The notes beneath the pieces were generated by a model. That model was given only the letters and a program-made list of their open reading frames with translations, did no database searches and had not been told where the DNA came from. The position numbers and the translations under genes were made by a program. This document shows positions 9,537 through 17,631 of a DNA stretch of 64,000 bases, piece after piece. The stretch's first letter is position 1, and each line of letters opens with the position of its first letter. This DNA is from CAZHEV01 sp964531335 [NCBI: uncultured bacterium] (GTDB lineage Bacteria > Eisenbacteria > RBG-16-71-46 > CAZHEV01): positions 1 to 64,000 of the forward strand of contig CAZHEV010000012.1 of the NCBI GenBank assembly GCA_964531335.1. The letters are read 5' to 3'.

Positions 9537-10645
9537 TGTTGCAAAAGGAGATCGTCGACGCATACCGGGACCCCCAGCGGGCCAGGGCGCTTATCGCGGA
9601 GATCGAATCGACGGTGACGCGCGGATGGACGATCATGGAGGTGTGCGGGGGACAGACCCACACGATCCTGAAGCACGGCCTGGACAGCCTCGTGCCGGCG
9701 GGAGTGGAGTTCTTGCACGGGCCGGGTTGCCCGGTCTGCGTGACGCCGGCCTCCAAGATAGACAAGGCTATACAGGCCGCGCGCGGGTCCGATGGGATCC
9801 TGTGCTCGCTCGGAGATATGTTGCGCGTGCGCGGAGGCGAAACCGATCTTTTCGGAGCGAGGGCCGCGGGCGCCGACATCCGCGTTGTCTATTCGCCCAC
9901 GGACGCGGTGGCGACCGCGCGGGAAAACCCGGAGCGCGAGGTGGTCTACTTCGCCATAGGCTTCGAGACTACGGCGCCGCTCAACGCGCTGGCCGTGCTG
10001 CAGGCCGAAGAGATGGGCCTGGACAACCTGTCCCTGCTCTCGGCGCAGATGCTGGTGCCGCCCGCGGTGGATGCCATCCTCGGAGATCCGAGCTCGCGCG
10101 TCGATGCCCTTCTGGCCGCGGGTCATGTCTGTACGGTAATGGGGTATGAGGAGTACGAGGACATGGCCGAGCGGCATCGCCTGCCGATTGTCATCACCGG
10201 TTTCGAGCCGGTCGATATTCTACGAGGCGTGCTCTCCGCCGCGCGGCAACTGGAGTCGGGATCGTGCGGGCTGGACAACCGGTATTCGCGCGCCGTGAGG
10301 CGCGAAGGCAATATGCGCGCCCGACAGGTCATGGACGCCGTGTTCGAGGCCGTCGACTGCGAGTGGCGAGGCCTTGGGATCATTCCGCGCGGCGGCCTGG
10401 CGGTCAGGGACCGCTTCGCGCGGTTCGACGCGGAGAGGCGATTCTCCCTGCGCGACGCGCCCCGGTTCGAACCCGGACCGTGCAGGGCGGGGGACGTCCT
10501 GAGGGGCAGGCTCCACCCGGACCAGTGCCCGGCCTTCGGGGAGGGCTGCACGCCCGATCACCCGCTGGGCGCGCCCATGGTATCGGGCGAGGGGGCTTGC
10601 GCCGCCTACTACGCGGCCGGAAGGCGCCGCGCGGCGACCCGCTGA
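9536..10645 (+). CDS. hypD: Hydrogenase maturation Fe-S protein HypD
   Basis: 369 aa from the ATG at 9536, overlapping the hypC stop by one base (a GTG at 9533 is the alternative). Hallmarks are EVCGGQTHTILKHG, HGPGCPVCVTP, the GFETTAP motif and the C-terminal Cys set in CPAFGEGCTPDHPLGAPMV that binds the [4Fe-4S] cluster. It is the scaffold with HypC on which Fe(CN)2CO is assembled. Confidence 0.96.
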   Translation: MLQKEIVDAYRDPQRARALIAEIESTVTRGWTIMEVCGGQTHTILKHGLDSLVPAGVEFLHGPGCPVCVTPASKIDKAIQAARGSDGILCSLGDMLRVRGGETDLFGARAAGADIRVVYSPTDAVATARENPEREVVYFAIGFETTAPLNALAVLQAEEMGLDNLSLLSAQMLVPPAVDAILGDPSSRVDALLAAGHVCTVMGYEEYEDMAERHRLPIVITGFEPVDILRGVLSAARQLESGSCGLDNRYSRAVRREGNMRARQVMDAVFEAVDCEWRGLGIIPRGGLAVRDRFARFDAERRFSLRDAPRFEPGPCRAGDVLRGRLHPDQCPAFGEGCTPDHPLGAPMVSGEGACAAYYAAGRRRAATR

Positions 10646-10715
10646 GCGAGGCGGAAGGCGCGGATTTGTCCGAAGCCCGCGGCCGGAGGTCGTACCAGGC
10701 ACCCTGGAGAGGACT

Positions 10716-11771
10716 ATGAGTGAGATAAGAGAGAGCGGCTCGGCCGGCCCTGAGCGGGCCGGCGGCGGCGGGCGGATAACGCTGGCGCACGGCGGAGGGG
10801 GCGGGTTGATGCACGGGCTGATCGAGAGCCTCTTCGCAAAGGCCTTCGAGAACCCTGAGCTCCAAGTCGAGCATGACGCCTGCGTGCTCAGCCCGGGCGG
10901 GGGAAAGGTCGCTTTCACGACGGACTCTTTCGTCGTAAGGCCGCTCTTCTTTGCAGGCGGCGACATAGGGTCGCTCGCCGTGAATGGGACGGTCAACGAC
11001 CTTGCCATGGCGGGCGCGCGTCCTCTGTGGCTGAGCGCCGCTTTCGTGCTGGAGGAGGGGCTGCCGCTGGAAGAGCTGCGCCGGGTGGTCTCATCCATGC
11101 GCGCCGCGGCGGACAGGGCGGGCGTCCGCGTAGTCACCGGCGACACCAAGGTCGTGGAGCGGGGAAGGTGCGACGGAATGTACGTCAACACGTCGGGGAT
11201 AGGCGAGATCCCGGAGGGGGTGGAGGTCGGGCCCGGACGTGTGAGCCCCGGAGATGTCGTATTGTTGAACGGTGACCTGGGCCGCCATGGGATAGCCGTG
11301 CTGTCCGCGCGTCCCGAGCTTGAGCTCGAGAGCGATATCGAAAGCGACTGCGCGCCGCTGGCAAAGTGCGTAAGCGAGCTGACCTGCGCCGGCGTTTCTC
11401 TGCATTGTCTGCGGGACCTGACGCGCGGCGGTCTCGCCACGGCGCTTCTGGAGATAGCGCGCTCCTCGGGCACCCGCATCCGCATCCTCGAGGAGACGAT
11501 CCCGGTCAGGGATGACGTAAGAGCCGTCTGTGAGCTGCTCGGCTACGACCCCCTGTACGTCGCCAACGAGGGCCGCTTCGTCGCCGTCGTGCCCGATTCC
11601 GAGGCGGACCGGGCCGCGGAGATAATAGCGGCCGACCGACCGGGCGCGGGCTGCCGGGTCATAGGGCGGGTGCTCGATTGCACCGGGGGCGAGGTCAGCG
11701 TAAGGAGCGCCCTAGGCACAGAGCGCGTGCTGACCATGCTGTCCGGGGAGCAGCTCCCTCGCATCTGCTAG
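10716..11771 (+). CDS. hypE: Hydrogenase maturation dehydratase HypE
   Basis: 351 aa, PurM-like ATP-binding family. It contains TLAHGGGGGLMHGLIE near the N-terminus, the FTTDSFVV substrate loop and GDTKVVE. It ends in LPRIC, with the terminal Cys that receives the carbamoyl group and is dehydrated to thiocyanate. RBS GGAGAGGA lies just before the ATG. It is the last gene of the hydrogenase operon; 176 bases without a clear terminator follow, including a GC-rich inverted repeat near 11841-11874 with no T run. Confidence 0.96.
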   Translation: MSEIRESGSAGPERAGGGGRITLAHGGGGGLMHGLIESLFAKAFENPELQVEHDACVLSPGGGKVAFTTDSFVVRPLFFAGGDIGSLAVNGTVNDLAMAGARPLWLSAAFVLEEGLPLEELRRVVSSMRAAADRAGVRVVTGDTKVVERGRCDGMYVNTSGIGEIPEGVEVGPGRVSPGDVVLLNGDLGRHGIAVLSARPELELESDIESDCAPLAKCVSELTCAGVSLHCLRDLTRGGLATALLEIARSSGTRIRILEETIPVRDDVRAVCELLGYDPLYVANEGRFVAVVPDSEADRAAEIIAADRPGAGCRVIGRVLDCTGGEVSVRSALGTERVLTMLSGEQLPRIC

Positions 11772-11947
11772 CCGCGCGGCCCTTGTCACTGTAGGGCCGA
11801 TACCTGGGCGCGGCTCTACGCGCGGCGCACTCAAGAAGGACGCGACCGGCCGGCTGAGCCGCTCCCGGGTCGCGCCCCCTCCGCCGGGGCGTGGCGGAGC
11901 CATGGCCCGGTACCCCCCCCGAGTCGGCTTAAAGTACGCTCCGGCGA

Positions 11948-13483
11948 ATGACGACCGATAGAATGGGTGCTTACGGGCCTTCGGGATGGTACGATGTAAC
12001 TGAGGGGATCATGGGACTTATCAACGACAGGAATGTGACGGCGGGGGCCTACGCCCCGGACTCGGAGGCCAAGAGAAGAGCCAAGGCCGCGGGGTTCTAC
12101 GGGATTATGCTCGTGGCCGCGATAATCCTGGGGGCGATGATCTACTCCCCCAATCCCCGGATCATCAAGCTCGCCTTGGCGTTGTTTCTCTTCTACCTGG
12201 CCGTGAGGTCACGGCTGCCCAACGTGATCGCGGTCCTGGCGTTCATGCTGCCTTTCTCCGCGACCACAGTGCTCGGGCCGACGAGCTCGCTGGCTATATT
12301 CCTGGTGTCCCTGGTGTGGATGGTGAGAGCGGCGTCGGGAAGAGCCCAGGCGACCTGGAAGACCCCCATCGCGGTGCCTTTGATCTTCTTCCTGGTAATG
12401 CACGTCCTGTCCTTCTATCACACGCCTTCGGGCCTGGTGATGGACGCGGCCATCAAGAAGGTGCTCATCCAGGTCTCGGCGGTCTTGCTTCTCTTTCTCA
12501 TGCTCAACTTCATTACCAATGAGAAGTGGCTGAAGCGGATGGTCTGGGCGAGCTCGCTAACCTGCGCCGTTATCATCGCCCTGAGCCTCATAGAGCTTTG
12601 GTTTCCGAGCTTGAGGTTGATCCCGTGGTTCACCCTCTCCGGTAGCCCGCCGGAGAAAGGATACTTCGAGGCGCGGTGGATCTGGGGCCCGTTCAGGGAC
12701 GGCGAGCTGCTGGGCGAGTACATGGCCATAAGCGCGCCGCTTCAGGCGTTCATGTTCAGCAGGTCGCGGTCGATCTTCATGAAGAGTTTCTGGGCGCTGA
12801 TGATGCTCGGCGCGCTGATTACGGCACTGGGGACGATGCACAGGATGCCGCTCGTCTCCATGTGCCTCGGCCTGCTCTACCTCATCTTCTTGTTCCGGAA
12901 GAGGATGAAGACGTACCAGTTTATGGGCGTCCTTCTGATAGGTGTCTCGGCGGTGGCCACCTTCGAGTTCGTCATGGCCGAGTTCACGCCCACCGGATCG
13001 GTCCTGGAGCGTATCGAGAAGACGAAGTTCTACGGGATCGTACCCGATTCCAGGAGAGTGCCCTGGCAACAAGCTTGGGAGCGAAGCCTGGAGTATCCCT
13101 GGATAGGGCACGGCCCGCATTATGATATTACTCATACAATGGGCAAGATGTACAACCCCCACAGCACCTATCTGTATTATTTCTACACGATCGGAGTGAT
13201 AGGGGTCGCCCTTTTCATCTGGCTTCTGGCGGTCTTTATACGCATGAGCGTGCGCTATATGAGCCCGTGGACGGGAGTCAGGTGCTTCTCCACCGATCTC
13301 TTGGCGGTGATCCATGTGCAGCTCGTGGTGTTTTCGGTGGATGCGATCAAGATAAGCTTCCAAAGAAACTCGATGTACTTCCTGTTGGTGTGGTTGGTAT
13401 TCGGGATGACGGCCGCCTGCTACAGGGTGGCGCAGTCTAGGACGCTGGAGGCGAGAAGGCTGCGAAAGGCGGGGTTGCTGTGA
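11948..13483 (+). CDS. O-antigen ligase / polysaccharide polymerase-like membrane protein
   Basis: 511 aa from the first ATG. About ten or more hydrophobic helices follow, with a large periplasmic loop (about residues 370-410) holding PWIGHGPHY and PHSTYLYYFYTIGVIG. This pattern matches the Wzy_C/O-antigen ligase superfamily, which joins or polymerises lipid-linked sugar chains at the periplasmic face. The first 21 residues are not hydrophobic. An in-frame ATG at 12011, preceded closely by GAGGGG, is an alternative start, and a TAAAGT -10-like box at 11931 would fit that choice. The stop overlaps the next start by four bases (GTGA). Confidence 0.8.
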   Translation: MTTDRMGAYGPSGWYDVTEGIMGLINDRNVTAGAYAPDSEAKRRAKAAGFYGIMLVAAIILGAMIYSPNPRIIKLALALFLFYLAVRSRLPNVIAVLAFMLPFSATTVLGPTSSLAIFLVSLVWMVRAASGRAQATWKTPIAVPLIFFLVMHVLSFYHTPSGLVMDAAIKKVLIQVSAVLLLFLMLNFITNEKWLKRMVWASSLTCAVIIALSLIELWFPSLRLIPWFTLSGSPPEKGYFEARWIWGPFRDGELLGEYMAISAPLQAFMFSRSRSIFMKSFWALMMLGALITALGTMHRMPLVSMCLGLLYLIFLFRKRMKTYQFMGVLLIGVSAVATFEFVMAEFTPTGSVLERIEKTKFYGIVPDSRRVPWQQAWERSLEYPWIGHGPHYDITHTMGKMYNPHSTYLYYFYTIGVIGVALFIWLLAVFIRMSVRYMSPWTGVRCFSTDLLAVIHVQLVVFSVDAIKISFQRNSMYFLLVWLVFGMTAACYRVAQSRTLEARRLRKAGLL

Positions 13484-14412
13484 CCGGAGGACGACGTTGG
13501 AGCTCCCTTGTGCCGCTGTGCGCGGCGCTGGCCGCGTGTTCCGTCCTGATCGGATGCGCGTGGGAGCAGCCTCTCTACTTCGCGGGCGCCGCGGCGGCTT
13601 TTCCCATCTCATCCGCCGAGGAGGAGGACGAGGGGACGGCGGGTGCGGCGTCGCCCGGACCCGCCCCCGTGCCTTTCGGGGTCGGGGAGCACCTGGAGTT
13701 CTCGGTCAACTACAACGTATTGAACGCGGGCACGGCGACGCTGAGCGTGGCCGCCGTGGAGCAGATCGACGGGCACGATTGCTACAGACTCGTCTCGACC
13801 GCGCGCAGCAACAGCATAGTCTCCACGTTCTTCAAGGTGCGGGATCGGGTGGAGTCGTTCATGGACGTCGGCGGCCTGTTCAGCCGCAAGTTCGAGAAAC
13901 ACCTTAGAGAGGGAAGCTACGAGAAGGACGAGATAGTCCACATGGACCACTGCGCGGGATTGGCCTACTACGCGGACGGTGACACGGCGGAGATAATGCG
14001 CTGGACTCAGGACGCGTTGTCATCGCTGTATTACGTGCGAACGCTCGACCTCGAGGTGGGCGGGCTGGTGGCGTTTCCCAACCACTCGGGGAAGAAGAAC
14101 TACCCTCTGAGGGTCCGGGTCCTGGGCAGGGAAAGGCTCAAGACGAGGGCGGGCCGGTTCGACTGCCTGGTGGTGGAGCCCCGACTGAAGTCGGAGGGTA
14201 TCTTCAAGCACGAGGGCAGGTTGACGGTCTGGCTCACGGACGATGAGATGAGGATGCCCGTGAGGATGAAGACGCAGATCAAGATCGGCTCTATCACGGC
14301 TGATCTCACCGGCTGGACGCGCGGTGAGAGACTCGACGTCGCGCGTGCCGCGGGCAGAACGGCGCCCTGCGGGGGGCCGGCCGGCGCCGGAGGCGCTGAA
14401 GGGGGCAGGTGA
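13480..14412 (+). CDS. DUF3108-like putative lipoprotein
   Basis: 310 aa, GTG start overlapping the preceding stop by four bases. A signal peptide with lipobox LIGC (Cys about residue 26) suggests an outer- or inner-membrane lipoprotein. From about residue 68 (GVGEHLEFSVNYNVLNAG) to 280 it is a beta-rich domain of DUF3108 type, including TARSNSIVSTFFKVRDRVES, AGRFDCLVVEP and VWLTDDEMRMPVRMK. The family's function is unknown; members often occur with envelope and polysaccharide genes. The C-terminal 30 residues are low-complexity Gly/Ala. It is co-transcribed with the polymerase-like gene. Confidence 0.75.
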   Translation: MTGGRRWSSLVPLCAALAACSVLIGCAWEQPLYFAGAAAAFPISSAEEEDEGTAGAASPGPAPVPFGVGEHLEFSVNYNVLNAGTATLSVAAVEQIDGHDCYRLVSTARSNSIVSTFFKVRDRVESFMDVGGLFSRKFEKHLREGSYEKDEIVHMDHCAGLAYYADGDTAEIMRWTQDALSSLYYVRTLDLEVGGLVAFPNHSGKKNYPLRVRVLGRERLKTRAGRFDCLVVEPRLKSEGIFKHEGRLTVWLTDDEMRMPVRMKTQIKIGSITADLTGWTRGERLDVARAAGRTAPCGGPAGAGGAEGGR

Positions 14413-15380
14413 TGGGCTCTTTCAAGGAGCTTGACTTCTCCAAGGTCAAAGGCATCTCGATCCTCGACCGGGCGAGCAAGGTGAGGCAGGAGCACGCGGG
14501 CTCTCCCGTAGAGCCGGATGCCGGCCTGGAGGAGTTCTTCGATGCTCTTCCGAATGTCCTGGCTGCTTCGGACCTCAGGGCGTTGGCCGCGAGCGTCGCC
14601 TACGCCAGGGCCAACGACAGGCCGGTGATATGGATGATCGGCGGGCATGTCATCAAGTGCGGGGTTGCGCCCCACCTGGTCGATCTCATGGGAAGGGGAC
14701 TGGTGACCGCCGTTGCCATGAACGGCGCCGCGGCCATACACGATCTGGAGATGACCATGTGGGGTCACACCTCCGAGGACGTGGAGACGGCCATGGGCCG
14801 CGGCGAGTTCGGCATGACCGAGGAGACGGCGCAGCTCATGAACCGGGCCGTTTCCGACGGCGCCGCCCGTGGTTGGGGCATCGGCGAGAGCCTGGGCCGG
14901 GCGCTGTCCGAGAGCAAACCCTCGTTTCCGGAAACGGGCGTGGTCCTGACGGCCTGGAAGATGGGCCTGCCGGCGACGGTTCACGTCGCGCTCGGCACGG
15001 ACGTTGTGCACCAACATTCGAGCCTCGACCCCGAGGCTGTCGGCAAAGGGACTTACATCGACTTCAAGGTGCTGGCGGGCTGCGTCTCAGACCTGGCCGG
15101 CGCAGTGGTGATAAACGCCGGCTCGGCGGTGATCATGCCCGAGGTCTTTCTCAAGGCCTGCTCCATAGCCCGCAGTCTGGGCTGCGACTTCGGCGGATTG
15201 GTGACCGCCAACCTGGATTTTATCCAGCACTACCGGCCGACCGTGAACGTGCTGAAGCGTCCGGTCCCCGCGGACGGCAGGAGCTACGCCCTGACCGGGC
15301 ATCACGAGATACTGATACCTCTGCTCGCAAGCGCCATCAAGCTGGAGGCCCGCAGGGCCGTCCGGGAAGACGCTCGTTAA
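14412..15380 (+). CDS. Conserved protein of unknown function, possible deoxyhypusine-synthase-like fold
   Basis: 322 aa, soluble, no signal peptide or membrane helix. Conserved-looking blocks are WMIGGHVIKCGVAPHLVDLM, TAVAMNGAAAIHDLEM, GHTSEDVETAMGRGEFGM, HVALGTDVVHQHSSLDP, INAGSAVIMPEVFLKACSIA and LTGHHEILIPLLASAI. The Gly-rich segments and overall layout resemble the deoxyhypusine-synthase-like NAD-binding superfamily, but the canonical active-site Lys segment of that enzyme was not found. The match is from memory of the family and uncertain. It starts at the stop of the lipoprotein gene (TGATG) and ends one base before the methyltransferase gene, so it belongs to the polysaccharide operon. 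A sugar-metabolism role is a guess. Confidence 0.6.
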   Translation: MGSFKELDFSKVKGISILDRASKVRQEHAGSPVEPDAGLEEFFDALPNVLAASDLRALAASVAYARANDRPVIWMIGGHVIKCGVAPHLVDLMGRGLVTAVAMNGAAAIHDLEMTMWGHTSEDVETAMGRGEFGMTEETAQLMNRAVSDGAARGWGIGESLGRALSESKPSFPETGVVLTAWKMGLPATVHVALGTDVVHQHSSLDPEAVGKGTYIDFKVLAGCVSDLAGAVVINAGSAVIMPEVFLKACSIARSLGCDFGGLVTANLDFIQHYRPTVNVLKRPVPADGRSYALTGHHEILIPLLASAIKLEARRAVREDAR

Positions 15381-15381
15381 T

Positions 15382-16230
15382 ATGGCAAACGCCGATCGAT
15401 CGGTGCCCGAATCACGCGGCATCCAGACGAACCCGCTCTTCCGGCGGGTCATGTTTCTTCTGAGGTTCATAACTCAGCTACGGTCGTGGTACATCGTCCG
15501 CGAGCTCAGGACGCTCCTGAACGACTCCGGCGCCGGTTCGATGCTGGACGCGGGGTGCGGGTACGGCGAGTACTCCTACTACGTGGCTTCGCGTCATCCC
15601 GAGCTGTCCCTCACATCGCTCGAGGTCGACCCTAAGCTGGCCGCCGACTTCAAGACCTTCGCCGGGCGGGCGGGCTTGAGCCACGTGCGGGTGGTGTCGA
15701 GGGACGTCCTGGATCTGGACGAGAACGGCGCCTACGACGTGATCCTTTGCGGGAGCGTGCTCGAGCACATAGAGGACGACGAGAGGGCCCTAAAGAAGCT
15801 GACCGAATCGCTGAGGCCCGGGGGCGCCATGATAATCTACGTCCCGACCGAGCCGAAGAGGATCCTGCCCTATTTCAGGCGCATGGAAGGGCGCGCGAAC
15901 AAGCGGGCCGGCGGAAGTCAGTTCGGCCACGTCCGCGACTATACCAGGGAGGAGATCGAGAGAAAGATCGCCTCCGCGGGGCTGGCAATGCGAAAGGGGG
16001 TAGACACTTACGGCTTCTTCGGAGCTCTGGCTTATGAGATTCTATACACATTCCTGCCCCATTCCTCCCGGTTCTCCCGAAGACATTGGTTGATCCTGCC
16101 CCTGTACTTCCTCCTCCTTCACCCGTTTGTGATGATCCTGATGTTGATCGATCTGAACAGGGGCAACCGGGGCGGAAACGGTTTCATGGGCGTCGCGCAG
16201 CGGCCCCCAGGGGCGGGCCGGACCTCATGA
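15382..16230 (+). CDS. SAM-dependent methyltransferase, class I, with C-terminal membrane segment
   Basis: 282 aa. Motif I is MLDAGCGYGEYSYYVA (about residues 54-69), the acidic loop is LTSLEVDPKLA, and a DVILCGSVLEHIEDDERALK motif (about 115-134) is typical of Methyltransf_11/25 domains. A long hydrophobic stretch near the end (LILPLYFLLLHPFVMILMLI) suggests membrane association. Substrate unknown; the surrounding genes suggest a sugar or lipid-linked glycan. It is the last gene of the 11948-16230 string. Confidence 0.82.
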   Translation: MANADRSVPESRGIQTNPLFRRVMFLLRFITQLRSWYIVRELRTLLNDSGAGSMLDAGCGYGEYSYYVASRHPELSLTSLEVDPKLAADFKTFAGRAGLSHVRVVSRDVLDLDENGAYDVILCGSVLEHIEDDERALKKLTESLRPGGAMIIYVPTEPKRILPYFRRMEGRANKRAGGSQFGHVRDYTREEIERKIASAGLAMRKGVDTYGFFGALAYEILYTFLPHSSRFSRRHWLILPLYFLLLHPFVMILMLIDLNRGNRGGNGFMGVAQRPPGAGRTS

Positions 16231-16455
16231 GCCGTAGGCTCAGGAAACCGGACCCCGGCTCACGTTGTCTTATAAAGTGCGGCCGTCGACCGCGGAGCCG
16301 GCTCCCATGGCGCGCCCGGGCTCCGTAAGGCGGCCCGCAGCCGGGCACGAGGCCCACGCTGTCCGCCCGGCGGGCCGGAAGCGACCTGCTCAAGCGCCGA
16401 GCCGGCCCGCGACGGCCTCAACAGCCCCTGGGAGATGCCTTTACGCCGAATCGGA

Positions 16456-16484
16456 TTGACAGGTGGGGTGTGGGGGTGTAAAAT
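16456..16484 (+). promoter_or_regulatory. Sigma-70-type promoter for the polysaccharide export operon
   Basis: TTGACA (16456-16461) and TAAAAT (16479-16484) are separated by exactly 17 bases (GGTGGGGTGTGGGGGTG). This is near-consensus. Transcription should begin around 16491 and leave a leader of about 330 nt before the export lipoprotein gene. Confidence 0.85.
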
Positions 16485-16490
16485 AGCGGA

Positions 16491-16823
16491 TGCTGGCCGA
16501 GAGAAGCCAGGTTTGCCTGGCAAGGAGGTGTGCCCTAAGGGCTTGCTAAGGACTGCGGCGATTCCAGCCGATGAATTCTGAAGAATCTAGAGCTTAGGGC
16601 TAGCTCTCGACTTAATGATTCGTTAGGCCGGCGGCGAAGCCGGTCGAGCGGGCGGCAGAATTGGGGTTGGTGTCCTCCGCGCGGTTCCTGGGCCAGCAAG
16701 AGTGATATTCACGACACATCTTGAAGCTTGTGCCCGAGGCGAATCGCCGGACAAGGGTGCAGGCTTTTCTGCTTTGTGGGCCGGGGCATTTTCGAAGCGC
16801 GAATGCGCGCGCGTTGGAACGAG
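16491..16823 (+). promoter_or_regulatory. Long structured 5' leader with mutually exclusive helices
   Basis: A hairpin GCCAGG/CCTGGC lies near 16505-16521. GCCCTAAG (16532-16539) can fold locally with GGGC (16539-16542) or pair perfectly over eight bases with CTTAGGGC (16593-16600). That 3' segment can instead form the AGAGCT/AGCTCT hairpin (16589-16594 with 16602-16607). A further GGCCGGC/GCCGGTC hairpin lies near 16626-16645. GGAGGT (16524-16529), TTGCTAAG (16543-16550) and GCCGATGAA recur in the same order in the leader at 26790-27100. No known riboswitch class was recognised and no intrinsic terminator was found here. No protein gene is supported in 16231-16823. Confidence 0.5.
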
Positions 16824-17561
16824 ATGTCTATGAACTCGAGATTCAAAGCTTTGGTAACACTCGCCCTTGCCGCCGTTCTTGCGGGAGGGTGCGGCGGCAG
16901 CGGTGGATGGACGAGAGTCGATAGAGGGGAGTTCCCCATGGGCGGGCCCAGAGTGCCCAACGTCGCGCCCGAGTATCGACTGGCCGTCGGGGACAAGATC
17001 TCCATGGTCCTGCCGACGCAGATGGACTTCAGCACCGAGGCGGTCGTGAGACCCGACGGCAAGGTCACGTTCCCGTTCGTCGGAGACGTTATGGCCGCGG
17101 GCTACACCCCTTCGGAGCTCGATTCCATGGTCACCGTCGGTCTCAGGGAAGTGGTGATAGAGCCCGATATCGCCATAATAGTCACGCGGTACACGGACCA
17201 GCTCGTCTACGTGCTGGGCGAGGTCCAGAACCCCGGAGCTTACGAGATCATGCACGGGATGACAACCACCCAGGCGATCAGCCAGGCGGGCGGTCCGTCG
17301 AACATGGCCAAGCTTACCGACGTGGTGCTGGTTCGCAGGGTGACCCCCTATGAGGCCAAGGGCACCAAGTTGGACATTGAGCGCTTCCTCGAGGAGGGTG
17401 ACTTCCAGCAGGACGCGCAGCTCCAGGCGTACGATATAGTGTATATACCGAGGACCAAGATCGGCACGATGAGCACTTGGCTCGACACGTTCTTCAAAGG
17501 ATGGACACACCCCCTCACTTTGATAGTAAGGGGGTACGAGCTGATAGTCCTTCTCGAATAG
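16824..17561 (+). CDS. Polysaccharide export lipoprotein (Wza-like, Poly_export/SLBB)
   Basis: 245 aa from the ATG at 16824 (ATG at 16830 also possible). A signal peptide ends in the lipobox LAGGC. A polysaccharide-export domain (EYRLAVGDKISMVLP; VRPDGKVTFPFVGDVMAAG) is followed by one SLBB-type domain (VYVLGEVQNPGAYEIMHG). Family members form or feed the outer-membrane channel for capsule or exopolysaccharide. This one is shorter than Wza and lacks the C-terminal amphipathic barrel helix. The reading frame is open upstream, but the lipobox fixes the start region. First gene after the long leader. Confidence 0.88.
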   Translation: MSMNSRFKALVTLALAAVLAGGCGGSGGWTRVDRGEFPMGGPRVPNVAPEYRLAVGDKISMVLPTQMDFSTEAVVRPDGKVTFPFVGDVMAAGYTPSELDSMVTVGLREVVIEPDIAIIVTRYTDQLVYVLGEVQNPGAYEIMHGMTTTQAISQAGGPSNMAKLTDVVLVRRVTPYEAKGTKLDIERFLEEGDFQQDAQLQAYDIVYIPRTKIGTMSTWLDTFFKGWTHPLTLIVRGYELIVLLE

Positions 17562-17631
17562 AAGTGGTTGGTTCGCGTTGTAACTTGATTTTTGGATTTG
17601 CTCCGCTTGCCGCGGAGATTGGGGAGTAGCC

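Noticed and set aside
16231-16460. Short plus-strand frames between the methyltransferase and the promoter
   Set aside because: Arg/Pro-rich, no ribosome site or similarity; typical of GC-rich non-coding sequence.
16491-16823. ops/JUMPstart element for RfaH-type antitermination
   Set aside because: The GGCGGTAG core was not found in either polysaccharide leader.
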